Positions 55,943 to 64,000 of a DNA stretch of 64,000 bases are shown here, in pieces. The stretch is from Thermoanaerobacter uzonensis DSM 18761 (GTDB taxonomy: Bacteria; Bacillota; Thermoanaerobacteria; Thermoanaerobacterales; Thermoanaerobacteraceae): the NCBI RefSeq assembly GCF_900129115.1, contig NZ_FQUR01000008.1:1-64000 (forward strand), given 5' to 3'. Numbering within the stretch: position 1 is the stretch's first letter; the number at the start of each line of letters is the position of its first letter. The translations under genes and the position numbers were made by a program. A model generated the notes under the pieces. It made no database searches. It was not told the DNA's origin and saw nothing but the letters and a program-made list of their open reading frames with translations.

Positions 55943-56005
55943 AAATTACAATAAAAATTTTATGTAAAGTAATTAAGTTTCAATTGTGATAAGAAGGTGT
56001 TAGCT

Positions 56006-56872
56006 TTGGAGATAACAAGTCTTTTTAATAGGGAAAGTATAAAAAATATTTTCTTTATTCTTATAGGGACTCTACTATCTTCCATTGGTATTAACATGTT
56101 TATTGTTCATGCTAAACTTTTAAGTGGAGGAGTCTCTGGTATTGCACTTATTATACAGTATTTAACCAAGTTTCCTGCAGGATACACTATATTTTTGCTA
56201 AACATCCCACTTTTAATTTTGAGCTATAAAAAAGTAAATTTAAGGTTTACAATTTTTACTATTATAGGTACTGTATCACTTTCTTTGTTTTTGGTACTTA
56301 CTTATGCGATAAAGAATATATTACATATAAATGATCCATTACTTTTGAGTTTATACGGCGGAGTGTTAAATGGTTTAGGTATGGGAATAGTTTTTAGCAA
56401 TCACGGGTCAACTGGCGGTTTAGATATAATTTCTGTAATTGTAAAAAAGAAATATGATAATTTTGAAATTGGGCATATTTCTTTTATTGTTAACTTTTTT
56501 ATCGTAGCCATTGGAGCTATATTTTTTGGTTTGACTAGTGCTCTTTACACTCTTGTCTCAATGTACATTACTTCCTACATGGTGGATAAAACTATAAAAG
56601 GTTTTAATAGACAAAAAATGGTGCTGGTGGTTACTGATAAAGTAGAAGAAGTGAGCAAAGAAATAATGACTACATTAAAAAGAGGGGTTACTTTGCTTCA
56701 TGGAGAGGGTGCTTATACCAAAGAGAACAAAAAGGTTTTATATTCCATTGTGTCTTTAACACAGCTTCCACAGCTCAAACTTATTGTACACCAAATAGAT
56801 GAAAATGCTTTCATCTCTATATTAGATGTAGCCGAAGTTCATGGAAAAGGATTTATGAGGGAATTATTTTAA
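56006..56872 (+). CDS. YitT family membrane protein
   Basis: A 288-residue protein with five or six membrane segments (about 12-200, DUF161) and a C-terminal DUF2179 domain of about 80 residues that is probably cytosolic. The conserved GGVSGIALI and SNHGSTGGLDII segments are seen. Function is unknown. The TTG at 56006 is 7 bases after AAGAAGGTG; the GTG at 55997 lies within that site. Confidence 0.87.
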   Translation: MEITSLFNRESIKNIFFILIGTLLSSIGINMFIVHAKLLSGGVSGIALIIQYLTKFPAGYTIFLLNIPLLILSYKKVNLRFTIFTIIGTVSLSLFLVLTYAIKNILHINDPLLLSLYGGVLNGLGMGIVFSNHGSTGGLDIISVIVKKKYDNFEIGHISFIVNFFIVAIGAIFFGLTSALYTLVSMYITSYMVDKTIKGFNRQKMVLVVTDKVEEVSKEIMTTLKRGVTLLHGEGAYTKENKKVLYSIVSLTQLPQLKLIVHQIDENAFISILDVAEVHGKGFMRELF

Positions 56873-56938
56873 ATTTCATTGCAAATTCTGAAATTTTCTC
56901 TTATAATTTTTTCTAAACGACATAAAATACTCAATTGA

Positions 56939-58297
<1,359 letters not shown>

Positions 58298-58303
58298 TGT
58301 TTT

Positions 58304-59032
58304 TCATCCTTTCAGAATTTTTTCAATGAAAGTCTTTCTGTGGATAGGACAGGGACCGTATTTTTTTAAAGCTTCAATATGTTCTTTTGTACCATAACCT
58401 TTGTTTTTTTCAAAATTATACTGAGGATAGATTTTGTGATATTCTTTCATCATTTTATCTCTTTCAACCTTTGCCAATATAGAGGCGGCAGCTATAGAAA
58501 TACTTTTTGAATCTCCTTTTACTATCGCTTTTTGATTTATCTCTATTTGAGGAACGGTAATAGCATCTACTAAAAGGTAATCAATTTTTTGTTGTATTTT
58601 TGAAATAGCAATCTGCATGGCTTTGTAGGTAGCATTTAATATGTTTATTTTATCAATTTCTTCGCAATCAACTATTCCAATGGCATACGAGATAGCTACT
58701 TTTTTTATTACCTCTGACAATACTTTTCTTTTTTTTTCAGATAGTTTTTTCGAGTCATTTATCTCAGGGATGAAAACTTCTTTAGGAAGTATTACACAGG
58801 CGGCAACTACTGGTCCTACTAAAGGACCTCTTCCCGCCTCGTCTACTCCAGCGATGAAGTTTAAATTTAATTGATATAATTGGTTTTCATAGTATTTTAG
58901 GTTATTTATTCTTTCTATTTCTTTTTCAAGCCACTTTTTAGCTGCTTCATTTAAGCTGAGAGATTGAAAGTCACAAGAGGGATTTTGGTATAAATAGTTT
59001 TTTAGTTGGCGTAGGTTGTATAAGTTTGACAT
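58304..59032 (-). CDS. rnhB: Ribonuclease HII
   Basis: Removes ribonucleotides from DNA and cleaves RNA in RNA-DNA hybrids. A 242-residue RNase HII with the catalytic DEAGRGPLVGP block (about residue 63) and the NDSKKLSEKKR segment. The N-terminal 60 residues are an extension typical of Firmicutes. Divergent from dprA; an AAAGGTG site precedes the ATG. Confidence 0.95.
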   Translation of the reverse strand: MSNLYNLRQLKNYLYQNPSCDFQSLSLNEAAKKWLEKEIERINNLKYYENQLYQLNLNFIAGVDEAGRGPLVGPVVAACVILPKEVFIPEINDSKKLSEKKRKVLSEVIKKVAISYAIGIVDCEEIDKINILNATYKAMQIAISKIQQKIDYLLVDAITVPQIEINQKAIVKGDSKSISIAAASILAKVERDKMMKEYHKIYPQYNFEKNKGYGTKEHIEALKKYGPCPIHRKTFIEKILKG

Positions 59033-59121
59033 TGTATCACCTTTCTTTTTTCTTTATTTTATCACAGGTTATGTATTATAATAAAGATAATTAGGGAAAA
59101 CGATGTTAAAGGGGAGCAATT

Positions 59122-60210
59122 ATGGAAAGAGAAAAGATTTTTAAAATATGGCTAAGTACTGTCAAAGGAATAGGGTATAAAAGTTTTGTTCAATTGATGG
59201 AATTTTTCAAAACTGCGGAAGAAGTGTATAAAGCAAAAGAATTTGATATTTTTAAAGCAATAGGAAATAGAAAATTAGTACAAAATATAATAGAAGCTCA
59301 GAAGTTGAACCCTTTTGACTATATAGAAAGATTGCAAAATTTAAAAATAAGTGTATATACATTAGAAGAGGAGAAATATCCGAAAGAATTAAAAAATATT
59401 TATGACCCACCTCCTGTTTTATATTTGAAGGGGAACATAAATTTAAAAGATAATTTGTGCATTGCCATGGTGGGCTCAAGAAATGCTACTTTTTATGGAA
59501 AACAAGTGGCACAAAAATTGGCATATGAGCTGTCAGAAAGAGGCATAACAGTTGTAAGTGGCATGGCAAGAGGAATTGATAGTTTTTCTCATATAGGAGC
59601 GTTGAAGGAAAGAGGAAAAACTATTGCTGTTTTGGGAAATGGCATAAACATAGTTTATCCAAGAGAAAATAAAAAATTGATGGAGCAAATTAGTGAAGAG
59701 GGATTGCTGGTTTCAGAGATTCCTCTTGATGCTCCTCCGCTGCCACAAAATTTTCCTCTGAGAAATAGAATCATAAGTGGGTTATCTCTTGGGGTAGTTG
59801 TGATAGAAGCAGGAATAAAAAGTGGATCTTTATTGACGGCTCAATTTGCTTTAGAACAAGGAAGAGAGGTTTTTGCAGTACCTGGGAATATAACGAGTGC
59901 TTATAGCAGAGGAACAAATGAGCTCATAAAACAAGGTGCGAAAATTGTGATTGGTGTTGAGGATATTTTAGAAGAATTTAATTTAAGAGAGGATGTACAA
60001 CAAAAGATTGAGGAAAATCTTATGTCTTCTCTGACGGAGGAAGAAAAAGAAGTGTACGATTTTATTTGTGAAGCTCCAAGAGATATAGAAGAAATAGCAG
60101 GCTATGTAAAAATAAAAATCTCAAAAGTTAATGCAATTTTATCTTCTTTAATGTTAAAAGGTATGATTGAAAAACTTCCTGGCAATAAATATGAGAAAAA
60201 AATATTTTGA
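59122..60210 (+). CDS. dprA: DNA processing protein DprA
   Basis: A 362-residue protein that loads RecA on incoming single-stranded DNA. A SAM-like N-terminal region is followed by the Rossmann fold: MVGSRNATFYGK, SGMARGIDSFSH, FPLRNRIISGLS and REVFAVPGNI. A winged-helix domain ends the protein. AAAGGGGAGC precedes the ATG. TATAAT at 59077-59082 with TG in front is the likely -10 box. The end overlaps the topA promoter. Confidence 0.94.
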   Translation: MEREKIFKIWLSTVKGIGYKSFVQLMEFFKTAEEVYKAKEFDIFKAIGNRKLVQNIIEAQKLNPFDYIERLQNLKISVYTLEEEKYPKELKNIYDPPPVLYLKGNINLKDNLCIAMVGSRNATFYGKQVAQKLAYELSERGITVVSGMARGIDSFSHIGALKERGKTIAVLGNGINIVYPRENKKLMEQISEEGLLVSEIPLDAPPLPQNFPLRNRIISGLSLGVVVIEAGIKSGSLLTAQFALEQGREVFAVPGNITSAYSRGTNELIKQGAKIVIGVEDILEEFNLREDVQQKIEENLMSSLTEEEKEVYDFICEAPRDIEEIAGYVKIKISKVNAILSSLMLKGMIEKLPGNKYEKKIF

Positions 60211-60235
60211 TAATTGTCAAAAACTTTGATATAAT
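60207..60235 (+). promoter_or_regulatory. SigmaA promoter of topA
   Basis: TTGATA at 60207-60212, 17 bases, TATAAT at 60230-60235. The -35 box overlaps the dprA stop codon, and the -10 is 26 bases before topA. It lets topA be expressed apart from dprA. Confidence 0.75.
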
Positions 60236-60260
60236 TATAAATTGTTTTGGAGGTGTAGAA

Positions 60261-62342
60261 ATGGCAAAATTTCTAGTTATTGTGGAATCTCCAGCTAAAG
60301 CTAAGACCATCTCTAAATTTTTAGGTAAAAATTTTAAAGTAGCAGCTTCCATGGGACATGTGAGGGATTTGCCTAAAAGTCAGTTAGGCATTGACATTGA
60401 AAATAATTTTGCTCCTAAGTACATAACTATTCGTGGAAAAGGGGCTATTATAGAAAATTTAAAAAAAGAAGCAAAGGATGCAGATAAAATTTTTTTGGCC
60501 ACTGACCCTGACAGAGAAGGAGAAGCAATTTCCTGGCATATTGCCCAATTGTTAAATTTGAATATTAAGGAGCCTTGTCGCATAGAATTTCACGAGATCA
60601 CAAAAAATGCAGTGCAAACTGCTCTTAAAAGCCCCCGCTCTATAGATTTAAATTTAGTAGATGCGCAACAAGCCAGGAGAATTCTCGATAGATTAGTAGG
60701 ATATAAGATAAGTCCCCTTCTTTGGAAAAAAATAAAGAGGGGATTAAGTGCAGGCAGAGTTCAATCAGTAGCAGCTAGGCTTATTTGCGACAGAGAAAGA
60801 GAAATAGAAGATTTTGTGCCAGAGGAGTATTGGAGTATTACCACGATTTTCTCTGATGAGAAAAACTCTGGCAAGTTTGAGGCAAAATTCTATGGTACTA
60901 AAGAGGATAAAGTTGAGTTAAAGACAAAAGAAGATGTAGACAAAATATTAGCAGCATTGTCTGAAGAATACATTATAGATAAAGTAAAAATAGGTGTCAA
61001 AAAGAGGAACCCTTCTCCACCTTTTATCACTAGTACTTTACAACAAGAGGCTTCGAGAAAATTGGGATTTACTGCAAAAAAAACTATGTTAATTGCCCAA
61101 CAATTATATGAGGGGGTAGAAATCAAAGGAGAAGGCAGTGTAGGTCTTATTACTTATATAAGAACTGATTCTACAAGAGTCGCAAATGAGGCTAAGGCTG
61201 AAGTCTATAAATACATAGTTGAAAAGTTTGGAAAAGAGTATTCTAATCCTGAAGCAAATTACGCGTCTAAAAGAGCCAATGTGCAGGATGCTCACGAGGC
61301 TATAAGACCTACTTCCATTTACAGAGATCCGGAAAGTATAAAAGATTCCCTAACACCAGACCAATATAAATTGTACAAACTAGTTTGGAGTAGATTCCTA
61401 GCAAGTCAAATGGCACCTGCAATTTACGATACTGTTTCTATGGACATAGTAAATAATGGATATGTTTTTAAAGCTTCCGGGTCTAGCATTAAATTTTTAG
61501 GTTTTATGACAGTGTATGTAGAAGGAACAGATATGCAGGAAGAGGAAGAAAAAACTGTACCTGTGCTTCAAGAAGGGACCAAATTGTTTTTAGAGGAATT
61601 AAAACCAATGCAACATTTTACCCAGCCTCCGCCTCGATATACGGAAGCTTCTTTGATTAAAGAATTGGAAGAAAAAGGGATAGGTCGTCCCAGTACTTAT
61701 GCTCCTACAATCTCTACTTTGTTAGAAAGAGGATATGTTGTAAAAGATAAAAAGAATTTAAAACCTACAGAATTGGGTTTTATTGTAACAGACGTACTAA
61801 AAGAGTTCTTTTCAAAAATTGTAGATGTAAAATTTACTGCTGAGATGGAAGAGCAGCTAGATAAAATTGAAGAAGGTCAAGTGAAATGGTATGAAATTGT
61901 GGGAGAGTTTTATGAAGACTTTTATAAAACTTTAAAAATTGCTGAAGACCAAATGGAAGAGATAGACGTAAAGGAAGAAGTAGAAGTAACTGACATTAAA
62001 TGTGAATTTTGCGGGAGAAATATGGTTGTAAAGAAAGGCAGGTATGGAAAATTTCTTGCTTGTTCTGGCTTTCCTGAATGCAAAAATACAAAACCCTTAT
62101 ACGAAAAGGTTGGTGTGAAATGCCCTAAATGTGGTGGAGAAATTGTAAAGAAAAAGAGCAAAAAAGGCCGAACTTATTACGCTTGCGAAAATGCACCTAA
62201 TTGCGATTTTATATTGTGGGATAAACCTGTTGATGAAAAATGTCCTGTTTGTGGTAGCCTGTTAGTAGAAAAAAATACAAAAAATGGTCATATGCTAAAA
62301 TGTTCTAATCCAGAATGTGATTATCAAAAAGAAGTTAAATGA
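60261..62342 (+). CDS. topA: DNA topoisomerase I
   Basis: A type IA topoisomerase of 693 residues that relaxes negative supercoils. The Toprim domain is at the N-terminus (VESPAKAKTISKFLG and DPDREGEAI). The catalytic tyrosine is Y299 in GLITYIRTDS. Three C-terminal zinc fingers follow (CEFCG, CPKCGG and CPVCGS starts). The ATG at 60261 follows GGAGGTG; an in-frame start at 60207 would overlap dprA and its promoter. Confidence 0.96.
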   Translation: MAKFLVIVESPAKAKTISKFLGKNFKVAASMGHVRDLPKSQLGIDIENNFAPKYITIRGKGAIIENLKKEAKDADKIFLATDPDREGEAISWHIAQLLNLNIKEPCRIEFHEITKNAVQTALKSPRSIDLNLVDAQQARRILDRLVGYKISPLLWKKIKRGLSAGRVQSVAARLICDREREIEDFVPEEYWSITTIFSDEKNSGKFEAKFYGTKEDKVELKTKEDVDKILAALSEEYIIDKVKIGVKKRNPSPPFITSTLQQEASRKLGFTAKKTMLIAQQLYEGVEIKGEGSVGLITYIRTDSTRVANEAKAEVYKYIVEKFGKEYSNPEANYASKRANVQDAHEAIRPTSIYRDPESIKDSLTPDQYKLYKLVWSRFLASQMAPAIYDTVSMDIVNNGYVFKASGSSIKFLGFMTVYVEGTDMQEEEEKTVPVLQEGTKLFLEELKPMQHFTQPPPRYTEASLIKELEEKGIGRPSTYAPTISTLLERGYVVKDKKNLKPTELGFIVTDVLKEFFSKIVDVKFTAEMEEQLDKIEEGQVKWYEIVGEFYEDFYKTLKIAEDQMEEIDVKEEVEVTDIKCEFCGRNMVVKKGRYGKFLACSGFPECKNTKPLYEKVGVKCPKCGGEIVKKKSKKGRTYYACENAPNCDFILWDKPVDEKCPVCGSLLVEKNTKNGHMLKCSNPECDYQKEVK

Positions 62343-62368
62343 ATTTAACAAAAATTTTGAATTAATTC

Positions 62369-62397
62369 TTGAAGCTTTGTGAAAAATATGTTAATAT
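62369..62397 (+). promoter_or_regulatory. Candidate promoter of hslVU
   Basis: TTGAAG at 62369-62374, 17 bases, TAATAT at 62392-62397, in the 79-base gap after topA. No CIRCE or CtsR operator was recognised. Confidence 0.5.
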
Positions 62398-62421
62398 TAA
62401 ACTATCTAAAGGGGTGTAAAC

Positions 62422-62952
62422 ATGTTTAAGGGTACTACCATAATTGCTGTGAGAAAAGGCGATAAAGTGTCAGTGGCTGGTGATGGACAGATTACCTTTG
62501 GAGAAAATACAATTTTAAAACATGGAGCGAAAAAAATTAGAAGATTGTATAATGGAGAAGTAATAGTAGGATTTGCTGGTTCGGTAGCTGATGCATTGAC
62601 TCTTTCGCAAAAATTTGAAGAAAAACTTGAGCAGTATGGAGGTAATTTAAAAAGAGCAGCAGTAGAATTGGCACAGGAATGGAGAAAAGATAAGATTTTA
62701 AGAAAGTTAGAAGCTCTTTTGATTGCGGTAGATAAAAAGGATACTTTACTTATTTCTGGCACTGGTGAAGTTATTGAGCCAGATGAGGATGTGATTGGGA
62801 TAGGATCTGGAGGAAATTATGCTATGGCTGCAGCTTTGGCATTACGGTATAATACTGATTTAGATACAGAAGATATAGCAAAAAAAGCTTTAGAGATAGC
62901 TTCAAAGATTTGTGTTTACACTAATAGCAACATAACAGTTGAGACTTTATAG
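62422..62952 (+). CDS. hslV: ATP-dependent protease subunit HslV
   Basis: The peptidase subunit of the HslUV (ClpQY) protease, 176 residues. The catalytic threonine is T5 in [10 protein letters not shown]; the first four residues would have to be removed to expose it. The [13 protein letters not shown] segment follows. GGGGTG precedes the ATG. hslU follows after 12 bases. trmFO and xerC, which precede hslV in Bacillus, are not here. Confidence 0.95.
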   Translation: MFKGTTIIAVRKGDKVSVAGDGQITFGENTILKHGAKKIRRLYNGEVIVGFAGSVADALTLSQKFEEKLEQYGGNLKRAAVELAQEWRKDKILRKLEALLIAVDKKDTLLISGTGEVIEPDEDVIGIGSGGNYAMAAALALRYNTDLDTEDIAKKALEIASKICVYTNSNITVETL

Positions 62953-62964
62953 GGGGTGCTCTAA

Positions 62965-64000
62965 GTGAAGAATTATACTCCCAAGGAGATTGTAGAGGAA
63001 TTAGATAAATATATTGTAGGACAAAAGGAAGCTAAAAAGTCAGTAGCAGTGGCTTTACGAAATAGATATAGGAGAAATCTTTTACCTGACGATTTTAAAG
63101 AAGAAGTGACCCCCAAAAATATAATTATGGTAGGCCCTACTGGAGTAGGAAAGACAGAGATTGCTCGAAGAATTGCGAAATTAATAGAAGCTCCTTTTGT
63201 AAAAGTGGAGGCTACTAAGTTTACTGAGGTAGGATACGTAGGACGAGATGTAGATTCCATGGTAAGAGACCTTGTAGAGGCTGCTGTAAGAATGGTAAAA
63301 GAGGAAAAATTAAAAAAAGTTACTGAAAAAGCGAAAAAAATTGCAGAAGATAGGCTAATTGATTACATAATTGGAAAAAGAAAAAAACAAACTAAAAATC
63401 CTTTTGAAGTATTGTTTAATTATCCTTCTGCCGAGAAAAGTGAAGAGACAGAAGAAGAAAGTACGCAATACAAAAGAGAAGAAATAAGGCAAAAGTTAAG
63501 AAATGGCGAGTTAGATAATTATATAGTGGAAATAGAAGTAACAGATACATCTACACCAATGCTTGAGATGTATACTAATTTAGGGTCCGAAGAAATGAAT
63601 ATAAATTTGCAAGATGTATTTGCTGATATTTTACCTAAAAAGAAAAAAATTAAAAAAGTCCCTGTTTATGAAGCAAAGAGAATTCTAGAGTCTGAAGAAG
63701 CTCAAAACCTTATAGATATGGATGAAGTAATCGAAGAGGCTATTAAAAGAGCAGAAGACGATGGGATAATCTTTATAGATGAAATTGACAAAATTGCCAG
63801 CAGCGGTTATACAGCAGGACCAGATGTATCAAGGGAAGGAGTTCAAAGGGATATTCTTCCTATAATTGAAGGTTGTACAGTAATGACAAAATACGGTCCT
63901 GTTAAGACAGACCATATATTGTTTATAGCAGCTGGTGCTTTTAATGTTGCAAAAGTGACTGATTTAATCCCTGAGTTACAGGGAAGATTTCCTGTAAGAG
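62965..64000 (+). CDS. hslU: ATP-dependent protease ATPase subunit HslU (partial, cut by window edge)
   Basis: The AAA+ unfoldase partner of HslV. About 345 codons are present and the reading frame is open to the end; roughly 110 more are expected. The N-terminal [17 protein letters not shown], Walker [14 protein letters not shown] and [16 protein letters not shown] are seen. An inserted I domain lies around residues 110-230. Walker B is [11 protein letters not shown], and [20 protein letters not shown] is near the end. The GTG start follows AGGGGGTG. Confidence 0.95.
   Translation, partial: MKNYTPKEIVEELDKYIVGQKEAKKSVAVALRNRYRRNLLPDDFKEEVTPKNIIMVGPTGVGKTEIARRIAKLIEAPFVKVEATKFTEVGYVGRDVDSMVRDLVEAAVRMVKEEKLKKVTEKAKKIAEDRLIDYIIGKRKKQTKNPFEVLFNYPSAEKSEETEEESTQYKREEIRQKLRNGELDNYIVEIEVTDTSTPMLEMYTNLGSEEMNINLQDVFADILPKKKKIKKVPVYEAKRILESEEAQNLIDMDEVIEEAIKRAEDDGIIFIDEIDKIASSGYTAGPDVSREGVQRDILPIIEGCTVMTKYGPVKTDHILFIAAGAFNVAKVTDLIPELQGRFPVR

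Noticed and set aside
60207..60260. N-terminal extension of topA
   Set aside because: It covers the -35 and -10 boxes of a good promoter and the dprA stop; GGAGGTG before 60261 marks the start.

Overview
The window reads as a chromosomal segment of a low-GC, endospore-forming, thermophilic Firmicute of the Thermoanaerobacter/Caldanaerobacter type. This is inferred from the AT-rich base composition, the many TTG and GTG starts behind strong AGGAGG sites, the sporulation genes (two alpha/beta SASPs, spoVS, ylbJ) and a gene order that follows the Bacillus 'ylo-fab-smc-ffh-trmD-topA-hslUV' backbone with clostridial insertions. No species can be fixed from the sequence alone.

Layout. 1-400: 3' end of a 23S rRNA, a 5S rRNA and the operon terminator. 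442-1575: a GNAT acetyltransferase and thpR. 1580-1881: a GC-rich, highly palindromic non-coding element between convergent genes, flanked by a 16-bp direct repeat. 1886-3598 (minus): rqcH. 3678-5468: a two-gene operon for a ChrB-N-domain protein and an MFS exporter, behind a promoter that carries a perfect 18-bp operator-like palindrome. 5560-22070: a long plus-strand housekeeping series, dapF-yicC-remA-gmk-rpoZ-coaBC-priA-def-fmt-DUF116-yugP-rsmB-rlmN-prpC-prkC-rsgA-rpe-thiN. 22130-22537: a 60-residue membrane protein where Bacillus has spoVM, then rpmB on the minus strand. 22773-27632: asp23-like gene, fakA-like gene, recG and degV. 27748-28347: two tandem SASP genes. 28566-30085: rsmD, coaD and a coiled-coil protein, facing ylbJ and tmcAL on the minus strand. 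32680-34903: pta-ackA. 34975-42551: yceD-rpmF and then fapR-plsX-fabH-fabK-fabD-fabG-acpP-fabF. 42565-49559: rnc, a radical SAM gene, spoVS, a DUF2007 gene, smc and ftsY. 49659-53520: ylxM-ffh-rpsP-khpA-rimM-trmD-rplS. 53565-57937: rbgA, yifB/comM, yitT, trpS. 57926-59032 (minus): rnhB-yraN. 59122-64000: dprA, topA, hslV and hslU, the last cut by the window edge.

How the genes work together. Most of the window is core machinery: translation and ribosome maturation (def, fmt, rsmB, rlmN, rsgA, rimM, trmD, rbgA, ribosomal proteins), protein targeting (ftsY, ffh, ylxM), chromosome maintenance (smc, priA, recG, topA, dprA), type II fatty acid synthesis with its FapR regulator, and acetate formation (pta-ackA). 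A FakA-like kinase and a DegV/FakB-like carrier in the same window as plsX suggest that scavenged fatty acids can also enter phospholipid synthesis.

The least ordinary parts are the palindromic element at 1580-1881, the ChrB-like/MFS operon with its operator palindrome, the palindromic divergent promoter between tmcAL and pta, the small membrane protein in the spoVM slot, and the duplicated SASP region with a further copy of an upstream block. No CRISPR array, tRNA, prophage or complete insertion sequence was seen.
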